Below are positions 55,079 through 63,148 of a stretch of DNA of 64,000 nucleotides, piece after piece. This DNA is from Ensifer adhaerens. Lineage in GTDB: Bacteria > Pseudomonadota > Alphaproteobacteria > Rhizobiales > Rhizobiaceae. The notes beneath the pieces are model-generated. The model worked only from the letters and a program-made list of their open reading frames with translations. It did no database searches and was not told the DNA's origin. The stretch spans positions 124,001 to 188,000 of the forward strand of contig NZ_PNFP01000008.1 of NCBI RefSeq assembly GCF_002940685.1, read 5' to 3'. The first letter of the stretch is position 1; every line of letters starts with the position of its first letter. A program made the translations under genes and the position numbers.

Positions 55079-56389
55079 TCAATTTGTTCGCAGCAGCGCC
55101 TCCACCGAAAGTGCCGTCGCCAGCACGTGCGCATCGGTGCCATTCCTGCCCATCAGCATCAAGCCGGCCGGGCGCGTGCAGCCCGGTATCGGCAAGGTGA
55201 TGGCGTTGAGGTCGAACTGGTTGGCGACCTGGCAGTTGCGCAGAAGCAGGCCTTCGACCCGGTCGTATTCGGCTTCGTCCGCTTCCACGCTCGCGATCGG
55301 CACGGCCGCGATCGGCGTTGTCGGCAGAGCGATGAGATCGTAGCCCGAAATTCGTTCATTCATTGCGCCGGCAAGCGCGCGTCGCGTTTCCAGCAGGTCA
55401 GCGACGGCGGCGTCCGGCACGGCGAGACGGCGTCGCAACGGGGCCTTGACCCTGTCGTCGACGGGGGCCGCCTCGTCGCCGAGCCAGCCGGCATGGATCC
55501 GGCTTGCTTCCAAGCCAGCGATCGAGCCGATCTTCGTTGCCTCGCGAAGCCCCTGGATCAGGTCGTCGAATGCGCAGTCGACGATCTCGGCGCCCGATCT
55601 GGCGAGCCGGTCGAGGCTTGACGCGAAGGCGTCGGCGATTTCGGGTGAAAGGTCTTCAAGCAACCGTCCCCGAGGAACGCCGATGCGAAGGCCCGCAATC
55701 GGGCGGGCGACGAGCGGCATCGGTTGCTCACCGGCCATGACGGCGTCGGCAAGGATGCAATCGGTGACCGTGCGGGCGAGGGGGCCGAGCGTGTCGAGGC
55801 TAGGCGACAGCGGGAAGGCGCCGTCGAGGGGAACGCGGCTGGCGGTCGGCTTGAAACCGACGATGCCGTTCAGCGCCGCGGGGATGCGAATGGAGCCGCC
55901 GGTATCCGAACCGATGGCGATGTCGCAGGTGCCTTCTGCCGCCGAAACGCCAGCGCCGGAGGACGAGCCGCCGGGGATCAGGCCTTCGTCGGTGGCGTTG
56001 CCGGGTACGGGATAGTGCGGGTTGAGGCCAACGGCCGTAAACGCGAATTCGGTCATGTGCGTCTTGCCGATGATCACGGCGCCGGCGGCGCGCAGCCGCT
56101 CAACGGCGAGCGCGTCTCTTTGGGCCGGCGGCGCGTCGCGGCGGATGATGGAGCCGGCAAGCGTCGGTTCGCCCGTGACGTCGAAGAGATCCTTGATCGA
56201 AACGATCTTGCCGTCGAGCGGACCAAGGCTGGCGCCGGCCCGTCGGCGGCGGTCGGCGGCGTCCGCTTCGGCGCGGGCACTTTCCGCATAGACTCGCACG
56301 AAGACTTTTTCTTCGCCGCGGCGATCGTTGAGCCGGCTCAGGGTCTGTTCCAGGCGATCGCGGGCGGGGCTGTTGGCAGAGTGGGACAC
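55079..56389 (-). CDS. Amidase (amidase signature family)
   Basis: 436-aa amidase: catalytic Lys in IVSIKDLFDVTGEPTLAGS, the signature serine region GGSSSGAGVSAAEGTCDIAIGSD with the Ser-Ser-Lys triad, and SIRIPAALNGIVGFKPTASRVP. It likely cleaves an amide or acyl substrate; AtzF/DhaF, GatA-like and simple aliphatic amidases share this fold, and GatA is unlikely without gatB/gatC. It converges on the microprotein region and is divergent from phoD. Confidence 0.93.
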   Translation of the reverse strand: MSHSANSPARDRLEQTLSRLNDRRGEEKVFVRVYAESARAEADAADRRRRAGASLGPLDGKIVSIKDLFDVTGEPTLAGSIIRRDAPPAQRDALAVERLRAAGAVIIGKTHMTEFAFTAVGLNPHYPVPGNATDEGLIPGGSSSGAGVSAAEGTCDIAIGSDTGGSIRIPAALNGIVGFKPTASRVPLDGAFPLSPSLDTLGPLARTVTDCILADAVMAGEQPMPLVARPIAGLRIGVPRGRLLEDLSPEIADAFASSLDRLARSGAEIVDCAFDDLIQGLREATKIGSIAGLEASRIHAGWLGDEAAPVDDRVKAPLRRRLAVPDAAVADLLETRRALAGAMNERISGYDLIALPTTPIAAVPIASVEADEAEYDRVEGLLLRNCQVANQFDLNAITLPIPGCTRPAGLMLMGRNGTDAHVLATALSVEALLRTN

Positions 56390-56545
56390 GGATCATGACC
56401 TGTCGAATTGGAGCCGCCATCGGCGGCAGGAGGCGGGGTCGTTGCCCGGATTCACTAAGGCAAACGCGCGTCGCCTTTGATAGCAGCATTGGCGGCGATT
56501 GCCATCGCTCCGTTGTCGTAGCGGCTGGCTCCGGCCTTCACCGAA

Positions 56546-56574
56546 CTGTCGCCAAACCGTTCAAATAGTTTCAT
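56546..56574 (+). promoter_or_regulatory. Pho-box array upstream of the PhoD phosphatase
   Basis: Three 7-bp repeats at exact 11-base steps: CTGTCGC (56546), CCGTTCA (56557), GTTTCAT (56568). The PhoB unit is CTGTCAT, spaced 11 bases; each repeat matches five of seven positions. It lies 77 bases before the TTG start. Confidence 0.65.
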
Positions 56575-56650
56575 GGTCCTGTTACGTCGCTGACACCAGG
56601 ATGACCAAAGGTCCGGCACGCGCGGTCGCGCTGCCGAATCGGAGGTCTGT

Positions 56651-58216
56651 TTGGCCGATATCCTCAAGACGCTTTCGCGGCGTTCTTTCCTGCTTTCCGC
56701 CGGTGCCGCGGGTTTCGTGGCCTCCTCAGGTCTTGCCACACCGTTCTATGCGAGAGGCTACGGTCGGCCGGAATTCGCTCACGGCGTGCAATCGGGCGAT
56801 GTCGATACGTCCTCCGGCATGATCTGGACGCGGGTGGATCGCCCGTCGAAGGTGTCGGTCGAATACTCGACCACCGAGAGCTTCTCCAACCCGCTTCGCC
56901 TTGCCGATCTGACGGCGACGCCGCAGACGGATTGTGCGGTCAAGTGTTCGCTCGAAGGGCTGCTGCCCGACCAGGACATCTTCTACCGTTTCACCGCCAC
57001 CGACCTTTATGATGTCAACCGCGTCTCCGAGCCGATTGTCGGCCGCTTCCGTACGGCGCCGTTGCGCAAGCGTTCGATCCGCTTCGTCTGGTCCGGCGAT
57101 ACCGCGGGGCAAGGCTGGGGCATCGACGACGTCGGCATGAAGACCTATTCGACGATGCGGCAGCACGAGCCGGACTTCTTCATTCATTCCGGTGACACGA
57201 TCTATGCCGACAACCCGATCCCCGACGAGATCAAGCTGCGCGACGGTGGCGTGTGGAAGAACCGGGTGGTGACGCACGAGAAGCGCGACGTGGCGCGCAC
57301 GCTCGAAGAATATCGCGGCCAATGGAAATACAATCTGCTCGATGACCATGTCCGGCAGCTGAACGCCGTCTGCCCCACCTTCTACCAATGGGACGATCAC
57401 GAGGTGCTGAACAACTGGTCGGCCTCGACCGATCTGCGCGACGATGCCCGCTATCCGGAAAAGGATGTTGCCGTCTACGCCGAGCGGGCGGCGCGGGCCT
57501 TCCACGAGATGACGCCGATCCGCATGCCGGCAACGCAGCCCGGCCGCATCTTCCGCAAGGTCGGCTATGGCCCGTTGCTCGACGTATTCTTCGTCGATCT
57601 CCGGTCCTATCGCGGCGCCAACCAGGGGGAAGGCGGCGGCGGCGCGCTGTTCGGCTGGCGGCAGGTCGACTGGCTGAAGCGGGAGCTGGCCGCCTCGCGG
57701 GCCACCTGGAAGGTGATCGCCTGCGACATGCCGATCGGGCTTGTCGTCTGGGACGATTACACCAACAGGCGCGGTTCGGACGCGATCGCCAATGGCGACA
57801 ACGGCGCGCCTCAGGGGCGCGAGCGCGAATTCGCCGATCTCCTGCGCTTCATCCGCGACAATGCGATCGACAATCTCGTCTGGCTGACCGCGGACGTGCA
57901 TTACACCGCCGCTCACCACTACGATCCGGCGCGCGCCGCCTTCAAGGACTTCACGCCGTTCTGGGAGTTCGTGTCGGGGCCGCTTCATTCGGGTACCTAT
58001 GGGCCGAAGGAGCTCGACATGACCTTCGGGCCGGAGGTTCGCTTCATCAAGGCATCGGGCGGCGGCATCGACCAGAACCTGCCGCCCTCGGCCGGCCTGC
58101 AGTTCTTCGGCATCGTCGATATCAACGGCCAGACGCAGCAGATGACGGTCCGACTGATGGACCGGCAGGACCAGGAACTGTGGCGCGTGACGCTCGATCC
58201 GGCCGCGATTGCATGA
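56651..58216 (+). CDS. phoD: Alkaline phosphatase D (Tat-exported)
   Basis: 521-aa PhoD. Twin-arginine signal peptide (LSRRSFLLSAGAAGFVASSG), then the phosphoesterase domain: GVQSGDVDTSSGMIWTRVDRP at the N-terminal PhoD domain, HSGDTIYADNP with metal-binding Asp, QWDDHEVLNNW, DLRSYRG, and WLTADVHYTAAHHYDP. It degrades organic phosphate in the periplasm. The start is TTG 56651 with GGAGG five bases before it. It is single and lies behind a Pho-box array, divergent from the amidase. Confidence 0.95.
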   Translation: MADILKTLSRRSFLLSAGAAGFVASSGLATPFYARGYGRPEFAHGVQSGDVDTSSGMIWTRVDRPSKVSVEYSTTESFSNPLRLADLTATPQTDCAVKCSLEGLLPDQDIFYRFTATDLYDVNRVSEPIVGRFRTAPLRKRSIRFVWSGDTAGQGWGIDDVGMKTYSTMRQHEPDFFIHSGDTIYADNPIPDEIKLRDGGVWKNRVVTHEKRDVARTLEEYRGQWKYNLLDDHVRQLNAVCPTFYQWDDHEVLNNWSASTDLRDDARYPEKDVAVYAERAARAFHEMTPIRMPATQPGRIFRKVGYGPLLDVFFVDLRSYRGANQGEGGGGALFGWRQVDWLKRELAASRATWKVIACDMPIGLVVWDDYTNRRGSDAIANGDNGAPQGREREFADLLRFIRDNAIDNLVWLTADVHYTAAHHYDPARAAFKDFTPFWEFVSGPLHSGTYGPKELDMTFGPEVRFIKASGGGIDQNLPPSAGLQFFGIVDINGQTQQMTVRLMDRQDQELWRVTLDPAAIA

Positions 58217-58417
58217 CGAATTCGCTCGTGGCCGAGAGCTTTCGAAACCCCGTTCGCGCACCCCCTGGCGAGTGCAAACCCATGGCCTACCGGCATTTGA
58301 CCACGACGCTCATGCGCGCGCCCCCCTTTCGCAATCGCAAAAAAACCTGTATGAGCGCGACCATTGAAAAAGCGGCGTGGCCCATCGGGGCTTGCCCTGA
58401 ACCTTCCGAGACGAAAA

Positions 58418-60244
58418 ATGAGCATTCGTAACATCGCGATTATCGCGCACGTTGACCATGGGAAAACGACCCTTGTTGACGAGCTCCTGAAGCAGTCGGG
58501 CTCGTTCCGCGAAAACCAGCGCGTTGCCGAACGCGTCATGGACTCCAACGACATCGAAAAAGAGCGCGGCATCACCATTCTCGCCAAGGCGACCTCGGTC
58601 GAGTGGCAGGGAACCCGCATCAACATCGTCGACACCCCCGGCCACGCCGACTTCGGCGGCGAAGTCGAGCGCATCCTGTCGATGGTGGATGGCGCCATCG
58701 TTCTCGTCGACGCTTCCGAAGGCCCGATGCCGCAGACGAAGTTCGTCGTCGGCAAGGCGCTGAAGGTCGGCCTGAAGCCGATCGTCGCGATCAACAAGAT
58801 CGACCGCCCGGACGGCCGCCACGAAGAAGTCATCAACGAAGTCTTCGACCTCTTCGCCAACCTCGACGCCTCTGACGAGCAGCTCGACTTCCCGATCCTC
58901 TACGGTTCGGGCCGTGACGGCTGGATGAACGTCAACCCGGAAGGTCCGAAGGACCAGGGCATGGCGCCGCTGCTCGACCTCGTCTTGAAGCACGTGCCGG
59001 AGCCGACGGTCGCCGAAGGCCCGTTCCGCATGATCGGCACGATCCTTGAAGCCAACCCCTTCCTCGGCCGCATCATCACCGGCCGCGTTCACTCCGGCTC
59101 CATCAAGCCGAACCAGGCCGTCAAGGTTCTCGGCCAGGACGGCAAGCTGCTCGAAAACGGCCGCATCTCGAAGATCCTCGCCTTCCGCGGCATCGAGCGT
59201 CAGCCGATCGAAGAAGCGCAGGCAGGCGATATCGTCGCGATCGCCGGCCTCACCAAGGGCACCGTCGCCGATACCTTCTGTGACCCGTCGGTCGCCGAAG
59301 CGCTGACCGCCCAGCCGATCGATCCGCCGACCGTTACCATGTCGTTCATCGTCAACGACAGCCCGCTCGCCGGCACCGAAGGCGACAAGGTGACGAGCCG
59401 CGTCATCCGCGACCGGCTGTTCAAGGAAGCCGAAGGCAACGTTGCGCTGAAGATCGAGGAATCCTCCGAAAAGGATTCGTTCTTCGTCTCCGGCCGTGGC
59501 GAACTCCAGCTCGCGGTTCTGATCGAAACCATGCGCCGCGAAGGCTTCGAGCTTGCCGTTTCGCGTCCGCGCGTCGTCATGCACAAGGACGACAACGGCC
59601 AGATGCTCGAGCCGATCGAAGAAGTCGTCATCGACGTCGATGAAGAGCATTCGGGCGTCGTCGTGCAGAAGATGTCGGAGCGCAAGGCCGAAATGGTCGA
59701 GCTGCGTCCGTCCGGCGGCAACCGCGTCCGTCTGGTGTTCTTCGCGCCGACCCGCGGCCTCATCGGCTACCAGTCGGAACTTTTGACCGACACGCGCGGC
59801 ACGGCGATCATGAACCGCCTGTTCCACGCCTACCAGCCCTACAAGGGCGAGATCGGTGGTCGCGTCAACGGCGTTCTCCTCTCGAACGACGCCGGTGAAT
59901 CGGTTGCCTACGCGATGTTCAACCTGGAAGACCGCGGCCCGATGATCATCGACGCCGGCGAGAAGGTCTATGCCGGCATGATCATCGGCATCCACACCCG
60001 CGACAACGACCTCGAAGTGAACGTGCTCAAGGGCAAGAAGCTCACCAACATGCGCGCCGCCGGCAAGGACGAAGCCGTTCGCCTGACGCCGCCGATCCGC
60101 ATGACGCTCGAGCGTGCACTGTCCTGGATCCAGGACGACGAGCTCGTCGAAGTGACGCCGAAGTCGATCCGCCTGCGCAAGCTGCACCTCGATCCGAACG
60201 ATCGCAAGCGCTTCGAAAAGGCCCGCACCGCGGGCGCTGCCTGA
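58418..60244 (+). CDS. typA: GTP-binding protein TypA/BipA
   Basis: 608-aa translational GTPase: AHVDHGKTTLVDELL (G1), RGITILAKAT (G2), DTPGHADFGGEV (G3), NKIDRPDGR (G4), then domains II and III and the C-terminal extension ending FEKARTAGAA. TypA assists ribosome assembly and stress growth. ATG 58418 is fixed by the conserved MSIRNIAIIAHVDHG; the frame opens earlier, at 58364, without reason. It has its own strong terminator. Confidence 0.98.
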   Translation: MSIRNIAIIAHVDHGKTTLVDELLKQSGSFRENQRVAERVMDSNDIEKERGITILAKATSVEWQGTRINIVDTPGHADFGGEVERILSMVDGAIVLVDASEGPMPQTKFVVGKALKVGLKPIVAINKIDRPDGRHEEVINEVFDLFANLDASDEQLDFPILYGSGRDGWMNVNPEGPKDQGMAPLLDLVLKHVPEPTVAEGPFRMIGTILEANPFLGRIITGRVHSGSIKPNQAVKVLGQDGKLLENGRISKILAFRGIERQPIEEAQAGDIVAIAGLTKGTVADTFCDPSVAEALTAQPIDPPTVTMSFIVNDSPLAGTEGDKVTSRVIRDRLFKEAEGNVALKIEESSEKDSFFVSGRGELQLAVLIETMRREGFELAVSRPRVVMHKDDNGQMLEPIEEVVIDVDEEHSGVVVQKMSERKAEMVELRPSGGNRVRLVFFAPTRGLIGYQSELLTDTRGTAIMNRLFHAYQPYKGEIGGRVNGVLLSNDAGESVAYAMFNLEDRGPMIIDAGEKVYAGMIIGIHTRDNDLEVNVLKGKKLTNMRAAGKDEAVRLTPPIRMTLERALSWIQDDELVEVTPKSIRLRKLHLDPNDRKRFEKARTAGAA

Positions 60245-60274
60245 TCGATCTCAAGCGATCCCGAGACTTTCTGA

Positions 60275-60302
60275 AAAACCCCGGAGCGATCCGGGGTTTT
60301 TT
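60275..60302 (+). terminator. Terminator of typA
   Basis: Stem AACCCCGG / CCGGGGTT with a six-base loop and a run of six T residues in total. Confidence 0.92.
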
Positions 60303-60339
60303 GCTGTGTGTGCCACGGATGGGCGACTTGCGGATAAAG

Positions 60340-60355
60340 TTAAAAAGGCGTTAAC
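60340..60355 (+). promoter_or_regulatory. CtrA-binding box upstream of the GNAT gene
   Basis: TTAA-N7-TTAAC (spacer AAAGGCG), a full consensus, about 98 bases before the ATG. A second TTAA/TTAAC pair nearby (60372-60393) has a 13-base spacer and does not fit. Confidence 0.6.
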
Positions 60356-60452
60356 CTTCCATCGGGTGCCGTTAAAGTTGCCTGTGGGTTAACGCGAGCC
60401 GGCAACCGGGCGGGATTCCTGTTCGCCTTGTGTGTGTTTAGAGTCGCGAGTC

Positions 60453-60959
60453 ATGAAGACTGTTTCGATAGAGATTCGGCCTGGAGAGCCGCAGGAGGCA
60501 TCGGCAATTGCCGATGTGCACCGCGTTTCCTGGCTGCAGGCCTATGGCGGTCTCATTCCTCATCGTCCCCTCGTTCAGATGGTCAACCGTCGCGACGAGA
60601 CCTGGTGGCGCAAGGCCACACGCGGTCCGGCAACGCTGCTCGTCGTCGACGTCGCCGGTACCATTGCCGGCTATGCAACGCTCGGCCTCAGCCGCGCCAA
60701 GGCGCTGCCGCAGGAAGGCGAGATCTACGAGATCTATCTCCGGCCCGAATATCAGGGCATCGGTCTCGGGCGCGTCCTTTTCGGCGAAGCGAGGAGCCTG
60801 CTGCGTTCGCTCGGCTGCCGTGGCCTGGTCGTCTGGTGCCTCGAGGACAGCGAACATGCCTACCAGTTCTTCCAGGGCGCCGGCGGCACCGACATCGCCG
60901 AAGGCATGGAAGATTTCGGCGACAAGCACCTGAAGAAGGTCGGCTTCGCCTGGAACTGA
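60453..60959 (+). CDS. GNAT acetyltransferase
   Basis: 168-aa GNAT: EIRPGEPQEASAIADVHRVSWLQAYGG, EIYEIYLRPEYQGIGLGRVLFGEA (acetyl-CoA loop), and CLEDSEHAYQFFQGAGG. The WLQAYGGLIPHR stretch is typical of a common bacterial group of unknown substrate. ATG 60453 is chosen over the TTG-type upstream frame at 60432. A CtrA-type box precedes it, and it converges on the exported protein gene. Confidence 0.88.
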   Translation: MKTVSIEIRPGEPQEASAIADVHRVSWLQAYGGLIPHRPLVQMVNRRDETWWRKATRGPATLLVVDVAGTIAGYATLGLSRAKALPQEGEIYEIYLRPEYQGIGLGRVLFGEARSLLRSLGCRGLVVWCLEDSEHAYQFFQGAGGTDIAEGMEDFGDKHLKKVGFAWN

Positions 60960-60997
60960 CCTCCGCGCTTTCGAGCGGCATCCCTGAAATCACGGCG

Positions 60998-61600
60998 CTA
61001 TTGCGGTAGTTCGTTGCGAGGAGCGCTTGCCCTGTCGCCTTGCGTGCCATGGTAGGCCGCCTTGTCGACGCCGCAGCGAAAGGTCGGGGCCACCTCGTCG
61101 GCGACCTTGCGGGCGAGCGCGTTGGGATCGGGATTGGCAAGCGCGTCGACATAGCCGGCGACACAGCCCTTGCCATCGTCCTTCTGCGCCACCTTGGAGA
61201 CGACCAGAACCTGTCCTTCAAGCGCCGGTACCGACTGTCCTGTCGTCGGATCGGGGTTTTCGATGAACCAGCGCAGGATTGTTGAAACCGGGGTGCCATC
61301 TACGGCAACGCGCCACTCCACCGTCGCACCGGCGTGGTTGAAGGGGATAAAAGTCTCGAACGCCTCGTCGAGATAGCGTTTGTCGAGATGCCCGAAAGAA
61401 AAGCTCTGGCGAATATCCATTTCCTTGAAAAAAGAAGGATAGTCGCCATGACCCGGGCAGCTCATCACGGAGTACATGCCCGGTTCCTCTTTGATCGTCA
61501 CACACTTTTCACGGCTGACGTTGACATAGACGCTCTCATTGGCCACCGCGGATCCGGCGGACAACAGAACCAGCGCGAGGCATGCAACCCTTCCGTTCAT
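60998..61600 (-). CDS. Exported protein of unknown function
   Basis: 200 aa with a Sec signal peptide (MNGRVACLALVLLSAGSAVA, cleavage near NESV). The mature part has two early Cys (EKCVTIKE and MSCPGHG) and two late Cys (GKGCVAGY, TFRCGVD) that could form two disulphides in the periplasm. No known domain recognised. It is single and divergent from ppa. Confidence 0.82.
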   Translation of the reverse strand: MNGRVACLALVLLSAGSAVANESVYVNVSREKCVTIKEEPGMYSVMSCPGHGDYPSFFKEMDIRQSFSFGHLDKRYLDEAFETFIPFNHAGATVEWRVAVDGTPVSTILRWFIENPDPTTGQSVPALEGQVLVVSKVAQKDDGKGCVAGYVDALANPDPNALARKVADEVAPTFRCGVDKAAYHGTQGDRASAPRNELPQ

Positions 61601-61760
61601 CGTGGACTCCCTTGAACACGTTTGGGGGACCTGAGGAGGTCGTTCGGCACGCACGAAACGACCGGTTGAATCTGCGCTACGGACGAAAGTTATGTTGCAT
61701 CGCGGCATGTTTCCCTTTATCCGACGGGCAAACTTCTCAAACCGACCCTGGAGTAGATCC

Positions 61761-62294
61761 ATGCGCATCGACGCGATTTCCATCGGAAAGAATCCACCAG
61801 AAGATGTCAACGTGATCGTTGAAGTTCCCGTCGGCGGCCATCCGATCAAGTACGAGATGGACAAGGAAGCCGGCACGCTGGTCGTCGACCGCTTCCTCTA
61901 CACGCCGATGACCTATCCGGGCAACTACGGCTTCGTGCCGCACACGCTGTCGGACGATGGCGACCCGATCGACGTTCTGATCTGCAACACCCGTCCGCTC
62001 GTTCCGGGTTGCGTCATCAACGTCCGCCCGATCGGCGTGATGATGATGGAAGACAATTCCGGCCAGGACGAAAAGATCATCGCCGTTCCCTCGTCGCACC
62101 TGACCAAGCGCTACGACAAGGTGCTCGAATACACCGACCTGCCGGAAATCACGCTGAAGCAGATCGAGCACTTCTTCGAGCACTACAAGGATCTGGAGCC
62201 CGGCAAGTGGGTGAAGATTTTTGGCTGGAAGGACGCTTCCGTTGCAAGGGAGCTGATCAAGGAAGCCGTCGAGCGCGCCAAGGGCGCCAAGTAA
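61761..62294 (+). CDS. ppa: Inorganic pyrophosphatase
   Basis: 177-aa family I PPase: the active-site loop [19 protein letters not shown] (the D-x-D-x-x-D cluster with Asp65/70/97 type ligands), [18 protein letters not shown], and [14 protein letters not shown]. It hydrolyses PPi to drive biosynthesis. ATG 61761 gives [19 protein letters not shown]; no good upstream start. Its terminator seems to lie inside the next, convergent gene. Confidence 0.98.
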   Translation: MRIDAISIGKNPPEDVNVIVEVPVGGHPIKYEMDKEAGTLVVDRFLYTPMTYPGNYGFVPHTLSDDGDPIDVLICNTRPLVPGCVINVRPIGVMMMEDNSGQDEKIIAVPSSHLTKRYDKVLEYTDLPEITLKQIEHFFEHYKDLEPGKWVKIFGWKDASVARELIKEAVERAKGAK

Positions 62295-62297
62295 GCT

Positions 62298-62615
62298 TTA
62301 TCTGCCGACCAGTTCGGCAAGACGCCTCATCAAATCCTCCGGGTCGCCCTCGATCCGGAGGATTTTTTTTCGCTGTGTTTCGCCTGAGATGAGGGAGAGC
62401 TTGGTCTTGGCAAGACCGAGCTTCTTGGCGAGGAAGGCAAGCAAGGCCTGGTTGGCCTTGCCCTTCTCCGGAACCGCGCTGACGCGCACCTTCAGATGTT
62501 CGTCTCCGTCGGCAGCCGCTTCCAGGCCATCAATGGCATCGCGGCCGCCGTTCGGCGTCAGGCGCACCGTCAGGCGAACGTGGTCGCCGTGCGCGGTTGC
62601 GGCCGGATTGGCCAT
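62298..62615 (-). CDS. DUF167/YggU family protein
   Basis: 105-aa YggU-type protein: DHVRLTVRLTPNGGRDAIDG, KVRVSAVPEKGKANQALLAFLAKKLGLAKTKLSLISGE and RKKILRIEGDPEDL. Function of the family is unknown. It follows the YggT gene with a two-base gap (62616-62617), and its 3' end faces the ppa stop with three bases between stops. Confidence 0.92.
   Translation of the reverse strand: MANPAATAHGDHVRLTVRLTPNGGRDAIDGLEAAADGDEHLKVRVSAVPEKGKANQALLAFLAKKLGLAKTKLSLISGETQRKKILRIEGDPEDLMRRLAELVGR
62334..62370 (+). terminator. Terminator of ppa inside the YggU coding region
   Basis: Perfect 9-bp stem ATCCTCCGG / CCGGAGGAT, 12-base loop, then a run of eight T. It lies 40 bases after the ppa stop and is read as RIEGDPED codons on the other strand. 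Confidence 0.85.
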
Positions 62616-62617
62616 GG

Positions 62618-62911
62618 TCAGCCGAGCAGGGCCGGCGCGATCGTGGTGTTGAGGAAGAGCTGGATGAAATAGAGGATCACCAGCACGACCAGCGGCGACA
62701 GGTCGACGCCGCCCATATCGGGCAGGATGCGGCGGATCGGGCGGTAGAGCGGCTCGGTCAGCTGGTAGAGCGAGCGGCCGATCATGTTGATCGCCTGGTT
62801 GTTCACGTTGATGACATTGAACGCGTAGAGCCAGGAAAAGATGGCCGATGCGATGACCAGAAACCACGCGATGTTGATGATGAAGTTCAAGGTGCCGATA
62901 ACAGCAAGCAT
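62618..62911 (-). CDS. YggT family membrane protein
   Basis: 97-aa protein with two hydrophobic halves (about 5-27, IGTLNFIINIAWFLVIASAIF, and 72-94, LSPLVVLVILYFIQLFL) and the YggT signature LTEPLYRPIRRILPDMGGVDLSP. Role poorly known (osmotic or division-linked). ATG 62911 follows GGAG; the frame also opens from 62941. It is upstream of the DUF167 gene, the usual yggT-yggU pair. Confidence 0.93.
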   Translation of the reverse strand: MLAVIGTLNFIINIAWFLVIASAIFSWLYAFNVINVNNQAINMIGRSLYQLTEPLYRPIRRILPDMGGVDLSPLVVLVILYFIQLFLNTTIAPALLG

Positions 62912-63148
62912 GCCGGTCTCCAAATCGTTATTGACAGACATGTAGACATTGAGACCTAAACGAGCAAGTACGCCGGTTTATCGGGCGCGATCATGTTTAA
63001 CGTGTGACCGCTCGACAGTCGGTGCCGACGAATGCGCATCGCGATCCTTCAGAAGCGTTGCCTGCGCTTTGAATCTTGATGTTTCACCTGTCGTTATTGC
63101 AAGACCGCCGCGCCGTTTTTTGTGACCCGCCCTAGGAGCGACTTCCTC

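Noticed and set aside
58310-60187. 625-codon frame antisense to typA
   Set aside because: typA is certain by motifs; the reverse frame is a shadow with no recognisable domain.
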